From positions 1-33,206 of the forward strand of contig NZ_STGW01000022.1 in the NCBI RefSeq assembly GCF_004912195.1: DNA of 33,206 nucleotides, given 5' to 3'. Below are positions 1 through 7,035 of the stretch, one piece after another. How positions within the stretch are numbered: the first letter of the stretch is position 1; each line of letters begins with the position of its first letter. The notes under the pieces were generated by a model that saw only the letters and a program-made list of their open reading frames with translations, searched no databases and was not told where the DNA came from. This DNA comes from Nocardioides caeni. Its GTDB lineage: Bacteria; Actinomycetota; Actinomycetes; Propionibacteriales; Nocardioidaceae. The position numbers and the translations under genes were made by a program.

Positions 1-3
1 CAG

Positions 4-285
4 GTGTCAACCAGACTGGGGGCAGACCCAGGGCGACTTGCGGATGCTGTGACCGGGTTCCTTCGCCAACGTCGGCCTGAGATCGTGTCGTTCACATCGA
101 CCTTCCTGCGCAAGACGAAGTCGATCTCGAAGATTGAGGCGCGGCTCCCGGATGGAGTGCGAGTAGTGAAGCGCTACCGGCCGAAGAAGTACGAGGCTTC
201 AGCGCGTCTCGACTGCGAACTGGAAGGGTGGAAAACTTCCTGGCTCTGGCCCAGCGTCATCCGTGACCTTCCCGGGCCGATATGA
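4..285 (+). CDS. hypothetical protein, possibly frameshifted or truncated by the window edge
   Basis: This is a 93-aa open frame from a GTG at the window edge, so the true start may lie upstream. The product is basic in its middle (a KRYRPKKYEA stretch) and I recognise no family. Composition is less GC-biased than the chromosomal genes to the right. The last 20 residues look poor. Switching frame near 220 gives a better continuation (VENFLALAQRHP) ending in a TGA at 264-266, which overlaps the GTG start of the next frame as GTGA. That suggests an original coupled gene pair and a frameshift here. Real coding status is uncertain. Confidence 0.3.
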   Translation: MSTRLGADPGRLADAVTGFLRQRRPEIVSFTSTFLRKTKSISKIEARLPDGVRVVKRYRPKKYEASARLDCELEGWKTSWLWPSVIRDLPGPI

Positions 286-475
286 CGCCCTGCCAGTCAC
301 GAAGACGTACGGGTCTGATGCCTACCTAACCGCTACGGGTCGGGTGCTCTACCTGAGGCGTGTCGATGGCGGGCTGTTCCTCCCCGAGGGGACCGTGACC
401 ACAACGATTGACTCGTTCTCGCGCACAACCAACGCCAACCGCCTATTGACGTTCCTTGAGGGCGGGGATCAGTAG
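263..475 (+). CDS. small hypothetical protein
   Basis: This 70-aa frame starts at GTG 263 and has no transmembrane segment or signal peptide. It is rich in Thr and aromatic residues (SDAYLTATGRVLYLRRVDGG), looks like a small beta-rich globular domain, and belongs to no family I recognise. The start codon overlaps a TGA in the neighbouring frame (GTGA), consistent with translational coupling to the gene before it. Its 3' end meets the tail of the minus-strand head-tail adaptor pseudogene. It may be part of the same degraded mobile element. Confidence 0.35.
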   Translation: MTFPGRYDALPVTKTYGSDAYLTATGRVLYLRRVDGGLFLPEGTVTTTIDSFSRTTNANRLLTFLEGGDQ

Positions 476-860
476 GCGACGGTCGGTTGGAGCCTCCCGC
501 CGAGGAAGAGAACCTCTCGGGCTTCTGCGCACAGCGACCGGGTCGAACCCGATGCGCCAGGCGCCCGGGAGTACGAGACGCTCAAGATGGACGAACTCGA
601 GATCCCTTCGTCAGCGCCGTGCCGGTCTCGCCCGCTTCATCCCAGTACGCGACCTGAGCGCACACCGCTTCAGCGAGCGTGGCCTTGACCTTTGCATCGA
701 CTGGAACGCTGTCGTCATCAGTGGCGTAGGGCGTGAATCCGACGAGCGCCGTGCGGACCACGGACGATGGACGCCGCAGCGTCAGCGCGCCGACGGTGGC
801 GTTCTCGTCACCGCGGTAGCCGCGGTAGTCGGACAGAGTGGCAAGCGGAGCGAATCCCAT
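469..860 (-). pseudogene. phage head-tail connector/adaptor protein, frameshifted
   Basis: Read from ATG 860 leftward, the frame gives a protein beginning MGFAPLATLSDYRGYRGDE and containing AEAVCAQVAYWDEAGETG. The family signature, as I recall it from actinophage head-tail adaptors, is an N-terminal A-x-L-x-D-Y-x-x-Y followed by a helix with A-x-CAQV-x-YW. The frame stops early at 582. About 9 codons before that, after ALTKG, a -1 shift opens a frame reading ISSSSILSVSYSRA and later EAREVLFLGGRL, which matches the expected C-terminus, and runs to a TGA at 469-471. The gene therefore carries one frameshift near 603-606 (run AAGGGA on the minus strand). A strong Shine-Dalgarno (GAGGAGG) sits 7 nt before the ATG. 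Without its structural neighbours it marks a decayed prophage. Confidence 0.65.
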
Positions 861-1332
861 GACGACGCCTCCTCGTTGTGATCAACTGGTCAGTATGACG
901 ACCAGGGGCGAGCCGGAGCCCAAGATGCGGTTCTGGCACTACTCGCGCATGTGGGCGGTCGTGCCTGTTTGGGTCGCGGCGGTCGTCCCGGTCTTGGCGC
1001 TGATCGACCGCGGCATCGTCGATGACCGGATCTTGGTCGTCGTACTACTGGCCGTGATGGCGGGCGGCTTAGTTGCGACCTTCTACGCGAGCAAGGCAGA
1101 TGAGGCCGCCTTCTGGGAGCGCACGCACCCACCGGCACCAGAGGACCACACCGAGAATCCTCGGAGAGCGTCAAGCAGCAGGGACGACTCAGGTCCGCAC
1201 TACTGGGCTACTGGCGGTTACGACCCTGAGCGCTATGGAAACTTCGTGCGCAACCACTCGCCGGAGGAGCGCGAGTACATCAGGGACGCGTACGGCGACC
1301 TCGACACGTGGGAGAGCAACCGCCCAGACTGA
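859..1332 (+). CDS. hypothetical two-helix membrane protein (moron-like)
   Basis: The frame encodes about 157 aa. ATG 859 has a GGAG 8 nt upstream; ATG 895 (MTTRGEPEPKMRFW) is an alternative without a clear ribosome site. Two hydrophobic helices follow the start (MWAVVPVWVAAVVPVLALI and ILVVVLLAVMAGGLVATFYA), separated by a short charged hairpin. After them comes a soluble, acidic, Tyr/Arg/Asp-rich tail with no motif I know. The gene lies on the plus strand between two minus-strand phage-type genes, as phage morons often do. It contains a TTA leucine codon at 1069-1071 and CTA/GTA codons, rare in the GC-rich genes to the right, which supports foreign origin. Function unknown. Confidence 0.5.
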   Translation: MTTPPRCDQLVSMTTRGEPEPKMRFWHYSRMWAVVPVWVAAVVPVLALIDRGIVDDRILVVVLLAVMAGGLVATFYASKADEAAFWERTHPPAPEDHTENPRRASSSRDDSGPHYWATGGYDPERYGNFVRNHSPEEREYIRDAYGDLDTWESNRPD

Positions 1333-1337
1333 CTTGG

Positions 1338-1496
1338 CTACGCCCCGGGCTTCGCTGTTGCCTTCTTGGCAGCGGCCCGCTTGCGCGGGGCAGCGGCCTT
1401 CTTGACGGGCTCCGACGCGGCCTCGGAAGCGAAGTCCGACTCGGCGACCTTCTCCTCGGCGGCGCGGTTGCGGTGCCGGCTGATGAGCATTCCCAT
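1338..1496 (-). CDS. small phage-type protein, Lys/Ala-rich tail
   Basis: This 52-aa product starts MGMLISRHRNRAAEEKV and ends in an Ala/Lys/Arg/Pro-rich tail (KKAAAPRKRAAAKKATAK). ATG 1496 is preceded by a perfect AAGGAGG with 7 nt spacing, which settles the start. In actinophage genomes, as I recall, small proteins of this design sit between the major capsid gene and the head-tail adaptor gene. Here the next minus-strand phage gene is the adaptor pseudogene (860-469), so order and strand fit, apart from the plus-strand gene inserted between them. The role may be DNA or capsid interaction through the basic tail; that is inference. Confidence 0.6.
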   Translation of the reverse strand: MGMLISRHRNRAAEEKVAESDFASEAASEPVKKAAAPRKRAAAKKATAKPGA

Positions 1497-1558
1497 CGTG
1501 TCCTCCTTGATGGCTGGGGTGGGGGCAGGCAGTTTCACCACATGCCCAGGTGGGTTCG

Positions 1559-1780
1559 TCACGCGGTGACGATGCGCGCGACCGCGTTGCGGCGGATGCG
1601 TTTCACGGCGTAGTGCACGTTGGTCGTGACGACCGTGGTGCGACCGAGGATGTCGCGGTCCTTCTCGACGAGCGGGCGGCGCTTGTACTTCAGGCACAGC
1701 GCGTTCCGCTTCATCAGGAGCGAGGTCTTGGCCGGGAGGCGGCAATCGGTCCCGATCCCCGAGGTCGTCGGTCGCCTCAC
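1559..1780 (-). CDS. small basic hypothetical protein
   Basis: The frame has 73 codons from GTG 1780, whose GTG overlaps the TGA of the HNH gene as GTGA. An inner ATG at 1714 would give 51 aa. The part after the inner Met (KRNALCLKYKRRPLVEKDRD and on to IRRNAVARIVTA) has strongly GC-biased third positions and reads as genuine coding sequence. It is rich in Arg/Lys, has a single Cys after the inner Met, and shows no transmembrane segment. Neither start has a good ribosome site, so coupling to the HNH gene is the simplest explanation. I do not recognise the family; the context is phage-like. Confidence 0.5.
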   Translation of the reverse strand: MRRPTTSGIGTDCRLPAKTSLLMKRNALCLKYKRRPLVEKDRDILGRTTVVTTNVHYAVKRIRRNAVARIVTA

Positions 1781-2226
1781 GCACGAGCCGCCAACTGCGC
1801 CCGGGTGGGGACGTAGGGCTGGAAGCGGAGCCTCATCCCGGCCTCGGCGGGGGTGCGGTTGCCCTTGCGGCTGTTGCAGGGCTCGCAGGCGGCCACGATG
1901 TTCAGCCACGACCACTCCCCGCCTCGCGACGCGGGAAGGATGTGATCGAGCGTCCGGGCCTTGTCGCCGCAGTAGGCGCACCGGTGGCCGTCGCGGATGA
2001 AGACGCCGCCGCGGTGCCATCCGGCAGGACGGTAGAGCCACGTGGGGCTGACGTAGCGCAGCAGCCGGATCACGCGCGGCCACGGCCACGGGCCCGCCGT
2101 ACGTCCCTCGACCGCCTCCTCGACGGCGGCGACCTTGCGGGCCACCATGCGCATGGCTTGCTTGAACGACACCTTCCCGAGCGGCTCGTAGGAGGCGTTC
2201 AGCAGCGCGACGGATGTTGCGGTCAC
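1777..2226 (-). CDS. HNH endonuclease
   Basis: The product has 149 aa. The start is GTG 2226, chosen because AGGAGG lies 8 nt upstream and because longer frames would run through the tRNA-His gene. The N-terminal part (ALLNASYEPLGKVSFKQA) is the conserved lead-in of a common actinobacterial and phage HNH family. The zinc-binding HNH module follows at about residues 75-130: CAYCG, then the TLDHILPASRGG histidine motif, an Asn in the middle (WLNIVAACEPC) and a second CxxC. These give the CxxC/DH/N/CxxC arrangement of a complete beta-beta-alpha metal nuclease. In phages such genes usually stand near the terminase and may aid DNA packaging. It lies directly downstream of two tRNA genes and before two small phage-type genes. 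Confidence 0.85.
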   Translation of the reverse strand: MTATSVALLNASYEPLGKVSFKQAMRMVARKVAAVEEAVEGRTAGPWPWPRVIRLLRYVSPTWLYRPAGWHRGGVFIRDGHRCAYCGDKARTLDHILPASRGGEWSWLNIVAACEPCNSRKGNRTPAEAGMRLRFQPYVPTRAQLAARA

Positions 2227-2292
2227 CGCTGACACCTCCTCTCCGGATACTGATGAGTGTGCGGCACGTGGGTTACGAGATGTGTTGATCGG

Positions 2293-2374
2293 GGTGACCG
2301 GCGGGAGTCGAACCCGCTGCGCCCTTGCGGGCCCAGGACCACAACCTGGTGAGCCACCGTTGCTCATCGGTCAC
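2293..2374 (-). tRNA. tRNA-His (GTG) with an unusually long variable arm
   Basis: A cloverleaf folds on the minus strand. The acceptor GTGACCG pairs with CGGTCAC, the D stem GAGC with GCTC, the anticodon stem CCAGG with CCTGG around loop TTGTGGT (anticodon GTG), and the T stem GCGGG with CCCGC around TTCGACT. Position 73 is C, the histidine discriminator. Two things are odd. The variable region is 15 nt and forms its own hairpin (GCCC-GCAA-GGGC), as in class II tRNAs, whereas His tRNAs are class I. Also, no G is encoded at -1 (T instead) unless the first G is read as G-1 with a shortened acceptor stem. CCA is not encoded. It lies 2 nt from a tRNA-Arg gene, in phage tRNA-cluster style. Confidence 0.75.
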
Positions 2375-2376
2375 AG

Positions 2377-2448
2377 CGCCCTCGCCAGGACTCGAACCTG
2401 GATCCCCGGCTTCGTAGGCCGGTGTCGTGTCCCTTGGACCACGAAGGC
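2377..2448 (-). tRNA. tRNA-Arg (ACG)
   Basis: This is a 72-nt cloverleaf on the minus strand. Acceptor GCCTTCG pairs with CGAGGGC (one T-G wobble), T8 is present, and a short D stem GTC/GAC closes a 10-nt loop. Anticodon stem CCGGC/GCCGG surrounds CTACGAA, giving anticodon ACG. The variable loop is 4 nt, the T arm is CCAGG-TTCGAGT-CCTGG, and the discriminator is G. CCA is not encoded. ACG is the usual CGN-reading arginine anticodon (A34 becomes inosine). The gene is followed after 2 nt by tRNA-His, so both are probably processed from one transcript of the prophage remnant. Confidence 0.85.
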
Positions 2449-2470
2449 AGTGGTGGTGTGAGGCGTCTCG

Positions 2471-2533
2471 GACACGACGAAAGGGCCGCTCCTGCGAGAC
2501 GTCTGCCTCGGCTGGAGCGGCCCTTCCCGTGTC
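2471..2533. terminator. long perfect inverted repeat, terminator-like hairpin
   Basis: The arms AAGGGCCGCTCC (2481-2492) and GGAGCGGCCCTT (2514-2525) are perfect 12-bp complements around a 21-nt loop. Beyond a short bulge the stem continues with GACACG (2471-2476) and CGTGTC (2528-2533). On the minus strand the stem ends in CCCTTTCGT, a weak U-tract, so it could stop transcription before the tRNA genes. Actinophage terminators often look like this. The alternative is a structural boundary of the element. Confidence 0.55.
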
Positions 2534-2816
2534 TGGGTCTGGGTGCGTGAGCGCTCAGCTCACGGGCGGCTCCAGGCGTGCGGAGGGCAGCCACGTGGCG
2601 GCAGCACACATCGCACGATCCGCGTTGCCGCGGACCGACGCAGTGAGGCTGCTATGCCTGAGCACCTGTCCATCCTTCGTCTCGCCGGGCCCCGATGGCC
2701 CGTGTGCCATCAACGGTAGGCGCAACCCACTGGCGAGGGCCAACGACTTTCGTGCAGGTCAGCGGGCACCGGTGGCCGTGCGCCGGTCACCGCTCGTCTG
2801 CAGGTCCGACCGATGC
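2534..2816. other. non-coding stretch downstream of the lipoprotein gene
   Basis: I see no convincing gene here. It holds a small hairpin at 2546-2564 (CGTGAGC, 5-nt loop, GCTCACG). The lipoprotein gene ends at 2817 transcribing into this stretch, so it probably contains that gene's 3' end and the boundary between ordinary chromosome and the phage-like region. Confidence 0.4.
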
Positions 2817-5183
2817 TCAACCGCCCTGGGTGGCCAGCGCGTCCCGGGCGAGCGCGATCGCCCTCTCCTCCAGGGTGTCGGTCGACAGCCCGTGGAGCTG
2901 GACCACGACGGTCACGGTGAGGTTGCGCCGGCGTACGTCGACCCGGGCGGCCTGCCACTTCTTCGCGTCGCCGACCCGTCCCTGCAGCCAGGTCGCGTCC
3001 CAGCCGACGACGCGGGCCCGCTCGCCGAGGCCGTCGACCGTCCGGTTGTCGTCGGCGTCGTCGAGGGCCTTGGCCGTGTAGGTCCAGGCCCGTCGCGCCA
3101 GGCCGACCCCGCTGGTGCCGGTCAGTGTGCTGGACGCGGTCGCGTGCAGGCTGACCTGGACGCCGTCGTGGTTGCCGTCCGCGCCTCCGGTGTTCCACGC
3201 GCAGCCCGCGACCCGGCGCTCGGCGTCACCCTTCGGCCGCAGGTCCTTGCCCGCGACGCCGGGAACGAGCCCGGCCACCGAGGGGCCGAGCAGCCGGCAC
3301 AGGTCGGGCCGCCGTTTCAGGGCCGGCACGTCCGGCACGTCCGGCGTCGGCCGCGTCAGGGTGAGGCCGGCGCCCTCGAAGGTCTCCTCCAGTGCCGCCC
3401 AGGCGCCCTCCTCGATCGCATACGGCGTGGCGAGGCCGGAGGTCTCGTAGGACTCGGTGGTCTGCTGCATCGTCAGGTGCACCACGACATTCCTCACCCG
3501 CACGAGCAGGCCGACGTTGGTGTCGCGGGCGCCGAGTCCGGCGCCGTGGACCAGCCAGGCCTCGTCGCCCACGCCGGGCAGTCGGACCGCCTTGGTGGCC
3601 AGTGGATCGAAGATCGCGCTCCCGGCGACGCCGTTTCGGTGGATGGAGGCCAGGCGCTCGCGCGCCTCGTCGGTCGCATTGCCGCCGTCGCCCGCGAGCG
3701 GCCCGCCGACGATGGTGGTGATCGAGAGCTCGCGGCGGGTGCCGTGCGGCTCGACGGTCTCGACCCATTCGCAACGGGCAGGTCGCGGCAGATCGAGCCG
3801 GTGGAAGCCGAGGGTGCGCAGCGTCGCGTCCGACAACCGGCAGTCCTCGACGTCGCCGGGTCGCACGTCGCCGTCCTCCCAACGCGACTCGTCGTAGCCC
3901 TGGAGGGCGGGCTCCACGTCCCACGGGATGTCGAGATCCTCGGGTACGTCGGGCCCGGCTCCCGGCGCCGGCAGTGCATGAGCCACCAGCTCCTCCTGAG
4001 CCTGTACGAGCACGAGGTCGCCGGCGACGCCGGCGAACGTCCGCCCCTCGGTGGCGCCCAGCACCTCGACGTCGGCGACATCGTCGGCAGCATGACGGGT
4101 GAGGACCATCTGCCCGAGCGCGCCGTCGTCGACGAGCTGGGTGGCGGCGATCAGCCCGTCGCCCGTGCCCAGGAACTGGCCGTTGGCAGGGAAGGCGGTC
4201 GTCACCGGCGTCCCGCCAGAGAGACCGGCGAGGGAGTAGCCCGACACCTGGGAGCCGTGATCGACGAGGACGGTGTCGCCGTCCATGCCCAGCGGTGCCG
4301 TGTCGGTGTCGAAGCGGTTGTCGGTCCACTGCTCGCTGATCGGCTCGAGCAGCTTCCCGTTGGTCGGGTCGACGGTCCACAGCAGCCGGTGGCCGTGGTC
4401 GGAGATGTCGAGCACCAGCGGATCGGCCGAGTAGATGTGCTCGCCCAGGGCCAGGTCGGGGAACGGTCGGCTGAAGACTCGCCGGCCGGAGTCGGCGTCA
4501 TAGGGGGTGAGGACGTCCGCGTCGCCGAAGTCGGGGGTCTCCTCCTGCGCGATCCACCGGCCGTCGAAGGCCCAGCTGTCGCAGGCGTAGCCGTCGTTGC
4601 CGACCGGGGCGAGCGACGGCAGCGGCCGCCCGGTGCGCAGGTCGAAGCGCCGGAGGCCGCCACAGACGGTGTCCTCGCGGGCCGTGATGGCCCGACGCCC
4701 CACGGCGATCGCGTGCTGCTCGCCGTCGGTGTTTCCCCAGATGCTGCCGACGTTGCGCTGCCAGGCGACCTTGCCGGAGCCGGCGTCGACCAGGGCCAGC
4801 GTGGTGCATTCCGCTCGACGCTGCCTCCCCTTGGCCTCGCCCCTGGGTGACAGTGCGACGACGACACGACCGTCACCTGTTGGCTCGGGGCGACCACAGA
4901 CGCCCACTGAGGGGAGCCGCCACTGCCGCTCGCCCGTCGCCGCGTCGAGGGCGACGACGGTCCGGTCGGTCGAGACGAGGACGACGTCGCCGACGGCGAG
5001 GACGCTGCGGATCCGGTAGGGATCGACGGCCGTGCTGGTCCACGCCTCCGGGAGCTCGGGCACTCGTGCCGCCTCGGTAGCCCGCGCCGGGGACGAAGCA
5101 CCGGGCTCCTCGCCACCGGTGCAGCCGGTGAGCAGGATCGCGAGCGCAGTCAACGCCGCCCAGAGCTTCAGTCGACCGATCAC
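2817..5183 (-). CDS. secreted lipoprotein with PQQ-like beta-propeller and two DUF3558-like segments
   Basis: The product has 788 aa. Residues 1-21 are a lipoprotein signal peptide (MIGRLKLWAALTALAILLTGC), so Cys21 should be lipidated and the protein held outside the membrane. From about residue 55 to 420 there are repeated propeller blades (VLVSTDRTVVALDAATGERQW, TLALVDAGSGKVAWQ), the PQQ-like/quinoprotein fold often used for binding rather than catalysis. After a spacer, two Cys-bearing segments resemble DUF3558 lipoprotein domains: one around DVEDCRLSD to ARCEW and one around PDLCRLLGP to AGCAWN. Each keeps the Cys...Cys-Trp spacing I associate with that family. It is separated by 21 bp from the next upstream minus-strand gene, so the two are probably co-transcribed. 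Substrate and role are unknown; a cell-envelope ligand sensor or scaffold is plausible. Confidence 0.75.
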   Translation of the reverse strand: MIGRLKLWAALTALAILLTGCTGGEEPGASSPARATEAARVPELPEAWTSTAVDPYRIRSVLAVGDVVLVSTDRTVVALDAATGERQWRLPSVGVCGRPEPTGDGRVVVALSPRGEAKGRQRRAECTTLALVDAGSGKVAWQRNVGSIWGNTDGEQHAIAVGRRAITAREDTVCGGLRRFDLRTGRPLPSLAPVGNDGYACDSWAFDGRWIAQEETPDFGDADVLTPYDADSGRRVFSRPFPDLALGEHIYSADPLVLDISDHGHRLLWTVDPTNGKLLEPISEQWTDNRFDTDTAPLGMDGDTVLVDHGSQVSGYSLAGLSGGTPVTTAFPANGQFLGTGDGLIAATQLVDDGALGQMVLTRHAADDVADVEVLGATEGRTFAGVAGDLVLVQAQEELVAHALPAPGAGPDVPEDLDIPWDVEPALQGYDESRWEDGDVRPGDVEDCRLSDATLRTLGFHRLDLPRPARCEWVETVEPHGTRRELSITTIVGGPLAGDGGNATDEARERLASIHRNGVAGSAIFDPLATKAVRLPGVGDEAWLVHGAGLGARDTNVGLLVRVRNVVVHLTMQQTTESYETSGLATPYAIEEGAWAALEETFEGAGLTLTRPTPDVPDVPALKRRPDLCRLLGPSVAGLVPGVAGKDLRPKGDAERRVAGCAWNTGGADGNHDGVQVSLHATASSTLTGTSGVGLARRAWTYTAKALDDADDNRTVDGLGERARVVGWDATWLQGRVGDAKKWQAARVDVRRRNLTVTVVVQLHGLSTDTLEERAIALARDALATQGG

Positions 5184-5204
5184 GGCAGGGTTCCTGCCCT
5201 CGCC

Positions 5205-6278
5205 CTACCGCGGCAAACCGGGGAGGTGGACGACGCTCGTGACGCGCGCCGAGACCAGCTCGCCGGTCCGCAGGTCGTGTCCGGTGAAGTGGAACTCGCC
5301 TTCGAGCGCGACGCGCTCGCCGGTCGGTACGGCGAAGACAAGTACGCCGTCGAGGTCGTCCCCCTCGTCGCCGTCGAGGAGCAGTCGGCCCGTGAATGTG
5401 ACGTCCTCCTCGTCGATGTCGTGACGGAAGGCGGGCGCGTCCGCCGACTCGTCCGGGAGGTCGTCCCGCAGGGTCCAGCGCACCGGCGCCGACATCGCCG
5501 GGCTGACCAGCAGCCACTCGGTGCCCTCGGGCGCCCAGCCCTTGCCCGGGTGGTAGGGCTGCCGGACGTAGCTCAGCTGGCAGACCTGGCTCAACGAGTT
5601 GGTGCCGTCGTCGGTCGCGCGCAGCGGTGCGTACGGCGCCGACCACCTCTCCTTGCCGCACGAGTCGAGCCGGGTGACGGCATCGATGCCGACCGTCAGC
5701 TCGGCCGCGCGACCGGCGTCCAGCTCGCCGGTCTCCGGGTCGAGGACCTGCGTGAGGCCGTCGTACACGACCTCGATCCGGACGGCGGCGTCCTCGTCGG
5801 CGACCGCGACGAACTCGGTGTAGTCGCTGCCGGACCACGACTCCCGGTTGCGGTCGAGGTAGTCGCTGACCCCCGGCAGGGCGTGGCGGTGGTCGTCGGC
5901 GACCACGGCGACCTCGAGCGGCACGAAGTCCTCGAACCCGTAGATCGAGGCATGGGTGAGGTCCGGGGTGTCGACCTGGACGCCGACCCAGCCGCCACCC
6001 TTCGGGGCCCTGACGTCGCGGGGCTCGTCCGTGCAGCACTGCGGCGGGATCTCCTCGACCACTCCGGTCGCGCGGATCGTGAACCTGCCCCACGGCACGG
6101 TGACCTCGGCCGAGGGGCCGGCGCCGAAGTCGTCGTCGGCGAAGTGGGCGAACTGCTCGGTGAGGCCGATCTCGCCCGGCGCCAGCCGGGGGCGGTCGTC
6201 GCGGAGCGCGAGCCACGAGCCGGTGGCGACGGCGACGACGAGGACCACGGCCGTGCCGGTGGCGAGAGGGACCTTCAC
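5205..6278 (-). CDS. membrane-anchored or secreted hypothetical protein
   Basis: The product has 357 aa from GTG 6278. Longer frames would run back through the STAS gene on the other strand. Residues 1-24 (VKVPLATGTAVVLVVAVATG and on) form a signal anchor without a lipobox. The rest is acidic and extracellular-looking, with several Cys including a CC pair (QCCTDEPRD) and single Cys residues (LDSCGKERW, SQVCQLSYV) that could form disulfides. A later part (RWTLRDDLPDESADAPAFRHD) and the C-terminus read as beta-sandwich strands. I do not recognise a family. The gene lies 21 bp upstream of the propeller lipoprotein in the same direction, which suggests a shared envelope function. It is divergent from the STAS gene across a 160-bp promoter region. 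Confidence 0.65.
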   Translation of the reverse strand: MKVPLATGTAVVLVVAVATGSWLALRDDRPRLAPGEIGLTEQFAHFADDDFGAGPSAEVTVPWGRFTIRATGVVEEIPPQCCTDEPRDVRAPKGGGWVGVQVDTPDLTHASIYGFEDFVPLEVAVVADDHRHALPGVSDYLDRNRESWSGSDYTEFVAVADEDAAVRIEVVYDGLTQVLDPETGELDAGRAAELTVGIDAVTRLDSCGKERWSAPYAPLRATDDGTNSLSQVCQLSYVRQPYHPGKGWAPEGTEWLLVSPAMSAPVRWTLRDDLPDESADAPAFRHDIDEEDVTFTGRLLLDGDEGDDLDGVLVFAVPTGERVALEGEFHFTGHDLRTGELVSARVTSVVHLPGLPR

Positions 6279-6438
6279 GGCGGCGGAACCTACCCACCCG
6301 GGCCGGTAATAGGCCTGGCCGGGTCGACATCGCCCGAAGGAAGGCGTAGCGTCGAGAGCAGTCAGGAGTTCCTCGAGTCCGCCGCCCCTGGCGCCACCGT
6401 TTCTGGCCGAACGCGATTGGTTCGGAGATCGGTGCCTG

Positions 6439-6771
6439 ATGACCCTCTTCGCAGATGCTTCGTCGTCATTGAGCTTCGCCGTCCGCGATGACGGCGACGC
6501 TGTCGTCCTCGCCGTCCGGGGTGAGTTCGACGCCGCCGCGGTCGCGTTCGTGCGGGATGCCGTCGAGGACTGCCTGGAGCGCGGCGCGCGTGAGGTGGTG
6601 CTGGACCTGGCCGGAGTCACGTTCATCGACTCCGCGGGTGCCCGCACCCTCCTCGAGTGCTGGTACGACGCGCTCGCCCGCCGTATCTCGCTGCGGGTCG
6701 GCCCGCACAGTGCCGTCGTGGGCCGCGTGCTCGCGGCCAAGGGCCTGGACAGGGTGCTGTTCGGCGAGTGA
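6439..6771 (+). CDS. STAS-domain anti-sigma factor antagonist
   Basis: The 110-aa product is a single STAS domain. The hallmark is VVLDLAGVTFIDSAGARTLL at about residues 53-72, with Ser65 in the I-D-S-A-G loop as the expected phosphorylation site. When unphosphorylated, such proteins bind an anti-sigma factor kinase and free a sigma factor (SpoIIAA/RsbV family). ATG 6439 is preceded by a GGAG about 11 nt upstream. No anti-sigma kinase or sigma factor gene is adjacent, so this is an orphan antagonist and its partner must be elsewhere. The length is normal for the family. Confidence 0.85.
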   Translation: MTLFADASSSLSFAVRDDGDAVVLAVRGEFDAAAVAFVRDAVEDCLERGAREVVLDLAGVTFIDSAGARTLLECWYDALARRISLRVGPHSAVVGRVLAAKGLDRVLFGE

Positions 6772-6824
6772 CCCGCATCGGCCAGCAGCCGGTCGGGGTT
6801 GGCGACCTGCGGTAGAACGACGGC

Positions 6825-6968
6825 ATGAAGATCATCAGGAGCGCGGCTGCCCTCGGGATCGCCAAGAAGGTCATCACCGAGGCGAAGAAGCCGGAGAACC
6901 AGGCGAAGATCAAGGCCGGTGCGGAGAAGCTGAAGGAGCGCACGCGGGGCCGTCGTCCCCAGCGGTGA
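6825..6968 (+). CDS. small basic hypothetical protein
   Basis: This 47-aa protein (start MKIIRSAAALGIAKKVITEA, end RTRGRRPQR) is very rich in Lys, Arg, Ala and Glu and is probably one amphipathic helix with a basic tail. Third codon positions are almost all G or C, as in real genes here. It begins 53 bp after the STAS gene in the same direction and ends about 50 bp before an IdeR-like box. The ribosome site before ATG 6825 is weak. Similar short basic proteins are common and uncharacterised in actinomycetes. Function unknown. Confidence 0.5.
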   Translation: MKIIRSAAALGIAKKVITEAKKPENQAKIKAGAEKLKERTRGRRPQR

Positions 6969-7016
6969 GCCCAGCCGCGCGCCCATCCTCCGGACGGGCG
7001 TGCTGACGACGATGGC

Positions 7017-7035
7017 CGAGGTTAGGATCACCTAA
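7017..7035 (+). promoter_or_regulatory. IdeR/DtxR-type iron box
   Basis: The core GGTTAGGATCACCTAA (7020-7035) matches 15 of 19 positions of the actinobacterial iron-box consensus TTAGGTTAGGCTAACCTAA. It lies about 80 bp upstream of the permease operon, so iron-loaded IdeR/DtxR is expected to repress that operon. A 22-codon frame (ATG 7089 to TGA 7157) lies between box and gene and could be a leader peptide, but it has no ribosome site. Confidence 0.75.

Noticed and set aside
603..606. Programmed -1 frameshifting in the adaptor gene rather than mutation.
   Set aside because: The site (AAGGGA on the minus strand) is not a classic X-XXY-YYZ slippery heptamer. Head-tail adaptors are not known for programmed shifts, unlike tail-assembly chaperones.
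2427..4850. A long plus-strand open frame (about 800 codons) opposite the propeller lipoprotein.
   Set aside because: It is the antisense of a clearly coding minus-strand gene. Its product is Arg/Gly/Val-rich without motifs, and such frames are expected in very GC-rich DNA. It also starts inside the tRNA-Arg gene.
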